Positions 7,923 to 14,861 of a stretch of DNA of 20,956 bases are shown here, piece after piece. The DNA is from JAVWHP01 sp036639955. Lineage in GTDB: Bacteria > Bacillota_I > Bacilli_A > Erysipelotrichales > Erysipelotrichaceae. The stretch spans positions 1 through 20,956 of the forward strand of contig JAVWHP010000018.1 in the NCBI GenBank assembly GCA_036639955.1, given 5' to 3'. A model generated the notes under the pieces. That model saw only the letters and a program-made list of their open reading frames with translations, was not told the DNA's origin and did no database searches. A program made the translations under genes and the position numbers. Positions within the stretch are counted from its first letter, which is position 1. Every line of letters begins with the position of its first letter.

Positions 7923-7956
7923 AACGATGAATCCTTTATGAATTCGTCGTTTTTTT
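7923..7956 (+). terminator. Intrinsic terminator after the methyltransferase gene
   Basis: AACGATGAAT (7923-7932) pairs with ATTCGTCGTT (7942-7951) through ten pairs including one G-T, with a 9-nt loop. A T tract runs to 7956. Confidence 0.8.
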
Positions 7957-7980
7957 ATGTTTGTAAAATATTTAGATTGA

Positions 7981-8009
7981 TTGACAGCGCTTCCAATTAA
8001 TGGTAAAAT
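7981..8009 (+). promoter_or_regulatory. SDR-gene promoter with cre/LacI-like operator
   Basis: TTGACA (7981-7986), a 17-bp spacer and TAAAAT (8004-8009) form a near-consensus promoter. Overlapping the -35 and spacer is TGACAGCGCTTCCA (7982-7995), which has the AGCGCT core of LacI-family operators and fits the CcpA cre consensus except at two positions. Repression by CcpA or a LacI-type sugar regulator is inferred. Confidence 0.7.
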
Positions 8010-8044
8010 TAATACATATGAAATATCATATCAAAGGAGATTAT

Positions 8045-8815
8045 ATGAAAAATTATTTTGATTTAAGTGGTAAGGTTGCTCTAATTACAGGAGCATCATC
8101 AGGTCTTGGAGTACAGTTTGCTAAAGCACTTGCTTCTCAAGGAGCAACTATAGTGATAGCTGCTAGAAGAGTAGAAAAATTAGAAGCAATTAAAGGAGAA
8201 CTAATTGCATCTGGGGCTAAATGTTTAGCAGTTAAATGTGATGTAAGTAATTCAGAAGAAGTTAAAGCTATGGTAGCAGCTGCTGTTGAAGCTTATGGTA
8301 GAATTGATATTCTAATTAATAATGCTGGAGTTGCTAGTAGTGTTAGAACTACTGATATGAGTGATGAAGAATGGTTAAGAGTAGTTAATATTAATTTAAA
8401 TGGAGTATTCTATACTGGACGTGAAGTAGCTAAGGTTATGGTTAAACAAAACTATGGTAAGATTATCAATGTTGGATCTATACATAGCGAAGTAGCATTA
8501 ACACCATTAGCTGGTAGTCTTGGACCTTACTGTGCAACAAAAGGTGCTGTTAAAATGTTAACTAAAGAATGGGCAGTTGAGTGGGCTAAAAACAATATTA
8601 CTGTAAATGCAGTAGCTCCATCATACTTTAGTAGTGAAATGACTCAAGAATTTATTGATGGACCAATGACACCAGTAATTCAAGCGTTCTGTCCAATGGG
8701 AAGAGTTGGAGCAGAAGGAGAATTAAACGGAGCTGTTATATACTTCGCTAGTGATGCTTCAAGCTTTACAACTGGACAAATTCTTGCAGTAGATGGAGGA
8801 TGGACTTGTCTATAA
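8045..8815 (+). CDS. SDR-family NAD(P)-dependent oxidoreductase
   Basis: This classical short-chain dehydrogenase of 256 residues probably acts on a sugar acid or hydroxy compound in the cytoplasm. TGASSGLG (15-22) binds the cofactor, and NNAG (92-95) stabilises the sheet. The catalytic tetrad is N119, S145, Y162 and K166 (PYCATKGAVK). The C terminus ends in SSFTTGQILAVDGGWT. Residues AARR after beta-2 suggest a preference for NADP, though this is not certain. The overall sequence is closest to the gluconate 5-dehydrogenase (IdnO)/FabG-like group. The FabG role is less likely because there are no fatty-acid genes nearby. ATG 8045 is chosen because AAGGAGA lies just before it; an upstream in-frame ATG at 8000 lies inside the promoter. 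The cre/LacI-like operator suggests carbon-source control. Confidence 0.9.
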   Translation: MKNYFDLSGKVALITGASSGLGVQFAKALASQGATIVIAARRVEKLEAIKGELIASGAKCLAVKCDVSNSEEVKAMVAAAVEAYGRIDILINNAGVASSVRTTDMSDEEWLRVVNINLNGVFYTGREVAKVMVKQNYGKIINVGSIHSEVALTPLAGSLGPYCATKGAVKMLTKEWAVEWAKNNITVNAVAPSYFSSEMTQEFIDGPMTPVIQAFCPMGRVGAEGELNGAVIYFASDASSFTTGQILAVDGGWTCL

Positions 8816-8840
8816 AATTTATTAAAGATTAAATTACGAC

Positions 8841-8868
8841 GCACTCACTTATTAAGTGAGTGCTTTTT
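8841..8868 (+). terminator. Intrinsic terminator after the SDR gene
   Basis: GCACTCACTT (8841-8850) pairs perfectly with AAGTGAGTGC (8854-8863) around loop ATT, followed by TTTTT. This is a strong single-gene terminator. Confidence 0.88.
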
Positions 8869-8983
8869 CTTTTATGTATAATAGATTATAGTAATCGTGT
8901 AAATGATAAAGCCACACTAATATTCTTTCAAAAGTAGACAAATCTTATAATTTAATGACTAAATGAAGATTATGAGTTTATAT

Positions 8984-9049
8984 AGTTTATAAAATACATT
9001 TTAATAACTTTGAGAATATACTAAGTTTGTAAAATGTATTTTATAAACT
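8984..9049. repeat. Long inverted repeat upstream of the DUF4143 ATPase
   Basis: The 20-nt arm AGTTTATAAAATACATTTTA (8984-9003) is the exact reverse complement of 9030-9049. The 26-nt loop has a further small AACTT/AAGTT pair. The right half is itself a near-palindrome (9023-9050: AAGTTTGTAAAATG facing TATTTTATAAACTT with two mismatches). It ends at the -35 of the next gene and may be a double operator. The rest of the 287-nt gap (8816-9102) holds only the SDR terminator and promoter-like AT sequence. Confidence 0.75.
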
Positions 9050-9077
9050 TGCTTAATTATTTTATATATGTTAGTAT
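9049..9077 (+). promoter_or_regulatory. Candidate promoter for the DUF4143 ATPase
   Basis: TTGCTT (9049-9054), a 17-bp spacer and TAGTAT (9072-9077) lie just after the inverted repeat, whose right arm touches the -35. An AGGAGG ribosome site follows at about 9092. Confidence 0.5.
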
Positions 9078-9102
9078 AAGATTAAGTAATAGGAGGTAAT
9101 AT

Positions 9103-10293
9103 ATGATAATTAGAAAAGAGTACTTGGATGACTTAATTAATTTGAAGGACAAGAATTTGATTAAGGTCATTACTGGAATTAGAAGATGTGGTAAATCAAC
9201 ATTATTTAAATTATACAAAGAATATTTAAAGAATGCAGGTATATCTGATGAACAAATTATTATAGTTAACCTAGAAGAAGCTGAATTTAGAAATATTAAT
9301 AGTCATGAACAGTTATATAATCATGTTTCAAATAAACTTCTAAAGGATAAAATGAACTATGTTTTTTTGGATGAAGTACAACAAGTAACTAACTTTCAAA
9401 AAGCAGTAGATTGGTTATATGCAGATAAGAATGTAGATTTATATATTACAGGATCTAATGCTTTCTTATTATCTGGTGAATTAGCAACATTACTATCAGG
9501 ACGATATGTAGAAATTAAAATGCTCCCACTATCATTCAAAGAATATGTGTCATATTTCAAGACAAATCATAATAATGCTGAATTGTATGCTAACTATCTA
9601 CAAAATAGTTCATTTCCAGGAACACTAGAGTTAAATAGAAATAAAGATATTAAGAATTATTTAGAAGGTATCTATGATTCTATTGTATTGAAAGATATTA
9701 TTTTTAGAAATAAAATTTCTGATGCTTCGTTGCTTCAAAAACTGATTGAGTATATGTTTGATAATATAGGAAATATGTGTTCTGTCACAAATATAGTTAA
9801 TACTTTGAAAACTAATGGTAGAAAAATAAGTATTCCGACACTGGACACTTATTTGACAGCTCTATGTAATAGTTTTATATTATATAAAGTTGGAAGATAT
9901 GATGTTAAAGGAAAGCAATATTTGGTAACCGGCCATAAATATTATATAGCAGATATAGGATTAAGATATTACTTATTAGGATCAAGACAAGGTGATATGG
10001 AGCATATATTAGAGAATATAGTATATCTAGAATTACTAAGAAGAGGCTATGAAGTCTATATAGGTAAAGTAGAACGTAAAGAAGTAGACTTCATAGCCTT
10101 AAATTCAGAAAATACTGAATATTATCAAGTAGCCCTAAGTGTACTTGATGAAAAAACACTAAATAGAGAACTTTCATCTTTAGAAGCAATAAAAGATCAT
10201 AACCCAAAATTCTTATTAACAATGGATTATGCACCAAATACTTCTTATGATGGGATAAAACAACTTAATATAATTGATTGGCTATTACAATAA
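9103..10293 (+). CDS. AAA+ ATP-binding protein with DUF4143 C-terminal domain
   Basis: This cytoplasmic P-loop ATPase belongs to the AAA_14-DUF4143 family, which is common in gut anaerobes and has no settled function. The N-terminal ATPase shows Walker A GIRRCGKST (25-33), Walker B YVFLDE (86-91), a sensor-like ITGSNAFLLSGELATLLSGR (115-134) and the family signature LPLSFKEY (141-148). The middle region is a probable winged helix (about 207-262). The C-terminal part, ENIVYLELLRRGYEVYIG then ERKEVDFIA and YYQVA (304-344), follows the pattern of a PD-(D/E)xK-like fold (E310, D329, Q342), but the last catalytic Lys position is not clear, so nuclease activity is doubtful. The length of 396 residues is normal. 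AGGAGG precedes the start. The gene stands alone. Confidence 0.9.
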   Translation: MIIRKEYLDDLINLKDKNLIKVITGIRRCGKSTLFKLYKEYLKNAGISDEQIIIVNLEEAEFRNINSHEQLYNHVSNKLLKDKMNYVFLDEVQQVTNFQKAVDWLYADKNVDLYITGSNAFLLSGELATLLSGRYVEIKMLPLSFKEYVSYFKTNHNNAELYANYLQNSSFPGTLELNRNKDIKNYLEGIYDSIVLKDIIFRNKISDASLLQKLIEYMFDNIGNMCSVTNIVNTLKTNGRKISIPTLDTYLTALCNSFILYKVGRYDVKGKQYLVTGHKYYIADIGLRYYLLGSRQGDMEHILENIVYLELLRRGYEVYIGKVERKEVDFIALNSENTEYYQVALSVLDEKTLNRELSSLEAIKDHNPKFLLTMDYAPNTSYDGIKQLNIIDWLLQ

Positions 10294-10313
10294 TATATTA
10301 TTTATGATATAAT
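10285..10313 (+). promoter_or_regulatory. Candidate promoter for the small ORFs
   Basis: A perfect TATAAT (10308-10313) lies 17 bp after TTACAA (10285-10290), which overlaps the ATPase stop. The -35 matches consensus at only three of six positions, so confidence is limited. Confidence 0.4.
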
Positions 10314-10342
10314 TCAAACCAGTTAATGATAGGAACTATAAA

Positions 10343-10432
10343 ATGAAAACGCTAGATAGTAGTATAAGAATGGAACTAGAAAAAGATAAGAAATACCTAG
10401 ATGACAGTATTATAATGGATAAAGGTGTATAA
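10343..10432 (+). CDS. Possible small ORF, 29 residues, maybe the 5' part of a broken gene
   Basis: The product MKTLDSSIRMELEKDKKY... is hydrophilic and highly charged (E/K/D). AGGA lies 8 nt upstream of the ATG and a TATAAT lies 30 nt upstream, as expected for a real gene. I do not recognise it. Directly after its stop, a different frame stays open and encodes a small membrane segment (10456-10608). A one-base frameshift near 10425-10436 would join the two into a protein of about 85 residues: a charged N terminus plus two membrane helices. It may be a genuine micro-protein or the first part of a frameshifted gene. Confidence 0.35.
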   Translation: MKTLDSSIRMELEKDKKYLDDSIIMDKGV

Positions 10433-10455
10433 AGATTTCTAAATGTTTTATTAGT

Positions 10456-10608
10456 ATGTTACTATACTATATTTGTTATATTTTATTTTATAAAATAACA
10501 GTTCATAAAGATGCTTCGTTACCAAAAATAGATGTGGGAATAATTGTAGTAACTATATTATCATTATATATTTATGTAGATAATAAAAGAAAGAAAAGAA
10601 AAATATAG
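10456..10608 (+). CDS. Possible small two-helix membrane protein, or 3' part of a frameshifted gene
   Basis: The 50-residue product begins at ATG 10456 with no good ribosome site. The frame is open further upstream, to just after a TAA at about 10421. Residues 1-14 are hydrophobic, a polar loop follows (HKDASLPKID), then a second helix (about 28-42) and a very basic tail (DNKRKKRKI). This helix, loop, helix, basic-tail layout is that of a real small membrane protein and not of random AT-rich sequence. The missing start signal suggests it was once continuous with the charged ORF at 10343-10432. No family recognised. Confidence 0.35.
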   Translation: MLLYYICYILFYKITVHKDASLPKIDVGIIVVTILSLYIYVDNKRKKRKI

Positions 10609-10628
10609 GAAAGGGAATAAAATTTAAT

Positions 10629-10672
10629 TTATAACAAAAACTAGTTGCATATGCAACTAGTTTTTGTTATAA
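10629..10672. promoter_or_regulatory. 44-bp perfect palindrome: MarR operator covering the marR-MATE promoter
   Basis: The arms 10629-10650 and 10651-10672 are perfect reverse complements of 22 nt each; the core is TAGTTGCATATGCAACTA. The -10 TATAAT (10668-10673) overlaps the right end, and a -35-like TTGCAT (10645-10650) is 17 bp upstream, so a bound repressor would hide the whole promoter. Palindromes with a TTGCATATGCAA-type core suit a MarR-family dimer, and the next gene is a MarR. Because the right arm contains TTTTT, the folded RNA could also end transcription arriving from the left. Confidence 0.8.
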
Positions 10673-10698
10673 TAGTAACACTGTATAAGGAGATAATT

Positions 10699-11127
10699 AT
10701 GCCAAAATTAGATAAGTATGCATCTATTATAAATAGAATATCACAGAGGTATTTTGATGAAACACTATTAGAATATCAAATAGGATGTGGGCAGCAGTTC
10801 TTTCTACTACATATTTATGAGATGCCAGGAATATCTCAATACGACTTATCAATAGTAGGACACTTTGATAAATCAACTACAGCAAGAGCTATAAAAAAAC
10901 TCTTAGAACTAGGCTACATAAAAAAAGAAATTAATCAAAATGATCAAAGAATTAATCACTTATACACAACAGAATTAGGAAATGAAGTAATGCAAAAAGT
11001 ATATAAGATGCTAGAAGATTGGCACCATATATTAACTAAAGATTTAAAGAAACAAGAACAACAAATGGCAGAAACACTAATGAACAAATTGTCAATCAAT
11101 GCAATAAACTATATTAAAAGAAAGTGA
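10699..11127 (+). CDS. MarR-family transcriptional regulator
   Basis: This is a 142-residue winged-helix repressor, normal for MarR. The DNA-binding core reads GISQYDLSIVGHFDKSTTARAIKKLLELGYIKKE (about residues 46-79), with the wing NQNDQRINHLYTTELG (81-96); D-x-R in the wing is typical. N- and C-terminal helices form the dimer interface. The start is ATG 10699, preceded by AAGGAGA (10687-10693). An in-frame ATG at 10645 lies within the palindrome and upstream of the likely transcript start, so it is excluded. The MATE pump gene follows 10 nt downstream, giving a MepR-MepA-like pair in which the pump substrate probably relieves repression at the 44-bp palindrome. Confidence 0.93.
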   Translation: MPKLDKYASIINRISQRYFDETLLEYQIGCGQQFFLLHIYEMPGISQYDLSIVGHFDKSTTARAIKKLLELGYIKKEINQNDQRINHLYTTELGNEVMQKVYKMLEDWHHILTKDLKKQEQQMAETLMNKLSINAINYIKRK

Positions 11128-11137
11128 AGGACAAAGA

Positions 11138-12544
11138 ATGGAAACAACAAAAAATAAAGCAAGCTATAACCCATTAGGGTACCAACCAATACCAAGATTA
11201 TTATTAAGATTCTGTGTACCAACCGTCATAATGATGCTAGTAAATTCACTATATAACATCGTAGACCAAATATTTATTGGGCAAGGAGTAGGATATTTAG
11301 GAAATGCAGCAACAACCGTAGCATTTCCTATTACAACTATTATACTAGCACTAGGAACATTAATTGGAGCCGGGGGAAGCGTAAATGCTGCAATAAATTT
11401 AGGAAAGAAAAATGAAAAAGATGCAGAACGTACATTAGGGAATGTCGTTCTGATGCTAGTGGTTGCAGGGATAGCTATTACGACAGTGGGATTGGTTTGG
11501 TTAGAACCTATATTAAGTTTATTTGGAGCTACTGCTGCTAATATGGATTATTCTAAACAATATGCAAGTATTATATTATTAGGTACTACATTTAATCTAT
11601 TAGGAATAGGATTATCTAATATGGCTAGAACTGATGGAAATCCTAATATATCGATGTATAGTATGGTAGCTGGTGCTATACTAAATACTATATTAGATCC
11701 AATATACATATTTATATTTAAATGGGGAGTCGGAGGAGCAGCAATAGCTACCATAACTTCACAAATAATATCTTGTATAATACTAGTACATTACTTTAAT
11801 AAGAAAAGTAATATGAGAATTAAATTAGTTAATCTAAAACCTAATATTAGAATAATTAAAAATATATTAAGTTTAGGAGTATCTAGTTGTATTACACAGT
11901 CAGCTATAACATTAACAACTATAGTTATGAATAATTCATTAGTATACTATGGCAATCTTACAAGTATAGGAGGAGACGTAGCTTTAAGTTCTATGGGAAT
12001 AGTAATGAAAATAGCTATGATTATAACATCTATATGTGTTGGAATTGGGATTGGGGCACAACCCATATTAGGATTTAATTCAGGAGCAAACCAAATTGAA
12101 AGAATTAAACAAACATATAAAATAGCAGCAGCATCTTCAACTGTTGTATCTATAATTGGCTGGTTAGCCTGTTTGTTAATACCTAATCTAATATTAGCTA
12201 TGTTTGGTAATGATAATGCAGTATTTACTGAGTTTGCAATTAGATGTATGAGAATTTATATGGGAGGAGTATTCTGTGCTGGTTTTCAAATAACAGCTAC
12301 AAGCTATTTCCAAGCAACAGGACAACCATTAAAAGCATCCATATTATCTATGTTAAGACAACTAATATTATTAATACCTTTGATATTAATATTACCTACA
12401 TACTATGGATTAGATGGAATTCTATATGCAGGACCTATAGCAGATATAACTAGTGGAATAGTAGTCTATATGTTTATATCTTATGAAATGAAAAAACTAA
12501 CAAAAAAGATCGACATAACACAACAAGCAACAATAACTGTTTAA
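11138..12544 (+). CDS. MATE-family multidrug efflux transporter (MepA-like)
   Basis: This 468-residue inner-membrane antiporter is expected to exchange Na+ or H+ for cationic drugs or other toxic compounds. Twelve transmembrane helices can be traced in two homologous halves. The opening PIPRLLLRFCVPTVIMMLVNSLYNIVDQIFIGQ (about 13-46) is the MATE helix-1 hallmark. FNLLGIGLSNMARTDGNPN (about 152-170) and, in the second half, GIGIGAQPILGFNSGA and TSYFQATGQPLKA match the conserved MATE repeats. The ribosome site GAAGGA overlaps the end of the marR gene region. The gene is co-transcribed with marR and ends at a strong terminator. The drug transported cannot be predicted. Base composition changes inside the gene, from A/C-rich before about 11450 to T-richer afterwards. 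Confidence 0.94.
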   Translation: METTKNKASYNPLGYQPIPRLLLRFCVPTVIMMLVNSLYNIVDQIFIGQGVGYLGNAATTVAFPITTIILALGTLIGAGGSVNAAINLGKKNEKDAERTLGNVVLMLVVAGIAITTVGLVWLEPILSLFGATAANMDYSKQYASIILLGTTFNLLGIGLSNMARTDGNPNISMYSMVAGAILNTILDPIYIFIFKWGVGGAAIATITSQIISCIILVHYFNKKSNMRIKLVNLKPNIRIIKNILSLGVSSCITQSAITLTTIVMNNSLVYYGNLTSIGGDVALSSMGIVMKIAMIITSICVGIGIGAQPILGFNSGANQIERIKQTYKIAAASSTVVSIIGWLACLLIPNLILAMFGNDNAVFTEFAIRCMRIYMGGVFCAGFQITATSYFQATGQPLKASILSMLRQLILLIPLILILPTYYGLDGILYAGPIADITSGIVVYMFISYEMKKLTKKIDITQQATITV

Positions 12545-12570
12545 AATAATAAAACAGTCAACAATATTAA

Positions 12571-12606
12571 GAAAAATAGCCCTATTAAAGGGGCTATTTT
12601 TCATTA
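12571..12606 (+). terminator. Intrinsic terminator after the MATE gene
   Basis: GAAAAATAGCCC (12571-12582) pairs perfectly with GGGCTATTTTTC (12591-12602) around an 8-nt loop, with the T run inside the right arm. The A run on the left would allow bidirectional use. Confidence 0.85.
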
Positions 12607-12642
12607 GATGTGTTAAAATAGAATAAAGAAAAGAGGTACACT

Positions 12643-13425
12643 ATGATAAAAATAGCAGCTTTTGATGTAGACCATACATTATATACTCTAAAAGGAATAA
12701 ATCCTACAGCAGTAGAAGCAATACATAAACTACAAGATAATAAAATACTATTTGTAATAGCCACTGGACGATGTGATTATGCACTAGATATGATAAGTGA
12801 TGCTAAACTAGAATATGATTACCTAGTAGGAGCAAGTGGAGCTATAGTAAGTGATAAACAAGGAAACATTATAGCAATCAATACACTAAGTAAAGAAACA
12901 GTAGAAAACTTAACTAAAGATGCTGAAACTAATGAATTTGAATTAGTATTTAAATTTAAAGATGCAAGCTATATCTATAATAAGTATGAACAAACTATGG
13001 AATACTTAAAGTTTATGCAGAATGTTTATCAATTTACATTTAATGGAGAAGATCATACTAGACATCTAAAAGATTTACCATTAGGTGCTGTAATACATGG
13101 AGATGCTAAACTAATAGAAAAGATAGCGAGTAAATATGAAGATCTAGACTTTTTACCATTTGCAGAAGGAAGATATGATATAGTTCAAAAAGGCATAGGA
13201 AAAGATTGGGGACTTAAACAACTATGTAATTATCTAAATTTAGATGCAAAAAATATTATAGCTTTTGGAGATAATTACAATGATATTACAATGCTAAAGT
13301 ATGTAGGTATAGGAATAGCTATGGGTAATGGAGAACATTGTGTAAAAGCAATAGCAGACGATATATGTGATAGTGCTGATAATGATGGAATAGCTAAAGC
13401 ATTAAAAAGATATAAAGTTATATAG
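12643..13425 (+). CDS. Cof-type HAD-IIB hydrolase (sugar-phosphate phosphatase-like)
   Basis: This 260-residue cytoplasmic Mg2+-dependent phosphatase belongs to the Cof/YidA group of the haloacid dehalogenase superfamily. Motif I is DVDHT (D8 the nucleophile, D10 the acid/base), motif II is ATGR (T41), motif III is the lysine in GIGKDWGL (K187), and motif IV is GDNYNDITML (209-218, D210 and D214). A C2B-type cap lies between motifs II and III. Motif I has His where most Cof proteins have Gly (DVDHT instead of DxDGT), a small but real difference. Substrates of this group are sugar phosphates, pyridoxal phosphate or flavin phosphates and cannot be chosen here. GAGGT is the ribosome site. The stop codon is part of the palindrome at 13423-13446. 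Confidence 0.93.
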   Translation: MIKIAAFDVDHTLYTLKGINPTAVEAIHKLQDNKILFVIATGRCDYALDMISDAKLEYDYLVGASGAIVSDKQGNIIAINTLSKETVENLTKDAETNEFELVFKFKDASYIYNKYEQTMEYLKFMQNVYQFTFNGEDHTRHLKDLPLGAVIHGDAKLIEKIASKYEDLDFLPFAEGRYDIVQKGIGKDWGLKQLCNYLNLDAKNIIAFGDNYNDITMLKYVGIGIAMGNGEHCVKAIADDICDSADNDGIAKALKRYKVI

Positions 13426-13446
13426 TATGTAAAAGTTTACATACTA
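13423..13446. promoter_or_regulatory. Palindrome at the HAD stop / T-box promoter junction
   Basis: TAGTATGTAAA (13423-13433) is the exact reverse complement of TTTACATACTA (13436-13446), with a 2-bp centre. No T run follows, so it is a poor terminator. The half-site ACATACTA returns at 13484-13491, overlapping the T-box promoter -35. It may be an operator. A smaller dyad, AACTTTA/TAAAGTT, is at 13450-13469. Confidence 0.5.
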
Positions 13447-13480
13447 CATAACTTTAATTACATAAAGTTTCAGAAAACTG

Positions 13481-13509
13481 TTGACATACTATTTACAATC
13501 AGTTATTAT
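13481..13509 (+). promoter_or_regulatory. Promoter of the T-box-met operon
   Basis: Consensus TTGACA (13481-13486), a 17-bp spacer and TATTAT (13504-13509) form a strong sigma-A promoter. Transcription would start near 13516, giving a leader of about 310 nt before metN. Confidence 0.8.
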
Positions 13510-13515
13510 GTTAAC

Positions 13516-13797
13516 AGATAACAAAAACATTGAACAGAAGAGTAGATGTTTGTAATCCTTTCTACAGAGAGTTCTCACTTGGTGAAAGAGAATAAAGGAA
13601 CAAACATTGAACATGGTCTGGGAGTTGTATAGTTGAACATTTATGTAAAACTATATCGGGTTCGCCCGTTAAAGCGATAAGGTATAACCTACTTAAACTA
13701 TAAGTAGACGTACCTGAAGAGGTAAATATAGTGATATATTTATAAAATAAGGTGGTACCACGATAGCTTTCGTCCTTTCTAGGATGAAAGCTTTTTT
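13516..13797 (+). promoter_or_regulatory. T-box leader (riboswitch) with methionine specifier
   Basis: The conserved T-box AAGGTGGTACCACG (13749-13762) is exact, including the TGG(N) bulge bases that pair with the tRNA acceptor end. It is followed by a terminator hairpin, GCTTTCGTCCT (13766-13776) with AGGATGAAAGC (13781-13791), and six T (13792-13797). In Stem I, ATGTTTGT (about 13547-13554) pairs with ACAAACAT (about 13600-13607). The specifier loop follows as TGAACATGGTCTGGGAG, with ATG at 13613-13615 as the best codon, so the leader senses uncharged tRNA-Met. This fits the metNIQ genes downstream. Uncharged tRNA would stabilise the antiterminator and turn the operon on when methionine is scarce. 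Confidence 0.93.
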
Positions 13798-13829
13798 ATT
13801 TAACAGAATAAATAGAAGGAGGTATTACA

Positions 13830-14861
13830 ATGATTAAACTACAAGCAATCAATAAAACATTTAACATTAACAACACTAAAGTACACGCAGTAAATAACGT
13901 ATCCATAAATATTGAAGATCATACAATCTTTGGTATCATCGGCTTTAGTGGTGCTGGTAAATCAACTCTAGTAAGATGTATAAATTTATTAGAAAAACCA
14001 GATTCAGGCCAAGTAATAATTAATGATAAAAATCTACTAGACCTAAACAAACAAGAACTAAGAAAAGAAAGGAAAAAAATAGGAATGATCTTCCAAAACT
14101 TTAATCTAATGAAAACAAGAACAGTAGCTAGCAATATAGCACTAGCATTAGATACTAAACTAACTAAAGAAGAAGTAAACACCAAGATAAATACACTATT
14201 AGAACTAGTAGAACTAAAAGATAAAAAAGAAGCATACCCAAGCCAACTATCAGGAGGACAAAAACAAAGAGTAGCAATAGCAAGAGCACTAGCAAACAAT
14301 CCAAACATACTATTATGCGATGAAGCAACATCAGCACTAGACCCAAAAACAACACAAGCAATACTACAACTACTAAAAGAACTAAATGCTAAATTAGGAA
14401 TAACCATTATACTAATAACACATGAAATGAACGTAGTAAAAGAAATATGCAATAACGTAGCAATAATGGAAAAAGGAAAAGTAATAGAACAAGGAAACAT
14501 ACTAGAAGTATTCACAAAACCAAAAACAACAGTAACAAAAAGCTTTATAAATTCTACTACAAGTATAAATAAAATATATGAACTAATAGAAAAAGAACAC
14601 AAACTAGTAGAACTAAAAGACAATGATACAATTATAAAATTAAACTATAACAGCAGTAATGCCAATCAAAGTCTAATAGCAGATATAAATATTAAATATA
14701 AAGTAATAAGTAATATTATATATGGAAATATAGAAGTAATAAGTGATATACCAATAGGATGCTTAATACTAAAACTAAGTGGAACAACAACAGCAATACA
14801 ATCTTCTATAAAATATTTAAAAGATAAAGAAGTGAACGTGGAGGTGATTAAACAATGCTAA
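13830..14861 (+). CDS. metN: Methionine ABC transporter ATP-binding protein MetN
   Basis: This is the ATPase of the MetNIQ importer for L- and D-methionine, on the inner face of the membrane. The Walker A motif is GFSGAGKST (38-46), the Q-loop lies in GMIFQNFNLM (85-94), the signature is LSGGQKQR (140-147), Walker B is ILLCDE (160-165) and the switch histidine is in ITHEMNVV. After about residue 265 comes a C-terminal NIL/ferredoxin-like domain, which in MetN proteins binds methionine and inhibits transport. The length of 343 residues is normal. AAGGAGG precedes the ATG. The stop overlaps metI by 7 nt. The middle of the gene (about 14030-14540) is unusually A/C-rich with few T, which produces a 234-codon antisense open frame with no coding support. 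Confidence 0.95.
   Translation: MIKLQAINKTFNINNTKVHAVNNVSINIEDHTIFGIIGFSGAGKSTLVRCINLLEKPDSGQVIINDKNLLDLNKQELRKERKKIGMIFQNFNLMKTRTVASNIALALDTKLTKEEVNTKINTLLELVELKDKKEAYPSQLSGGQKQRVAIARALANNPNILLCDEATSALDPKTTQAILQLLKELNAKLGITIILITHEMNVVKEICNNVAIMEKGKVIEQGNILEVFTKPKTTVTKSFINSTTSINKIYELIEKEHKLVELKDNDTIIKLNYNSSNANQSLIADINIKYKVISNIIYGNIEVISDIPIGCLILKLSGTTTAIQSSIKYLKDKEVNVEVIKQC

Noticed and set aside
8000..8044. N-terminal extension of the SDR gene from ATG 8000
   Set aside because: That ATG lies between the -35 and -10 of a near-consensus promoter, so it would not be in the transcript. ATG 8045 has AAGGAGA.
10483..10498. 16-bp palindrome TTATTTTATAAAATAA
   Set aside because: Pure A/T sequence in an AT-rich region is likely chance, and it lies in the small membrane ORF.
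10645..10698. N-terminal extension of MarR from ATG 10645
   Set aside because: It would start inside the palindrome and upstream of the likely transcript start. ATG 10699 has AAGGAGA and gives the normal MarR length.
12244..12453. 69-codon + strand frame inside the MATE gene
   Set aside because: It lies wholly inside a conserved transporter in another frame, with no start signal.
13919..14623. 234-codon open frame on the minus strand, antisense to metN
   Set aside because: metN is complete and well conserved in the + frame. The antisense frame is a by-product of T-poor A/C-ending codons and shows low-complexity Ser/Phe-rich sequence with no ribosome site or domain.
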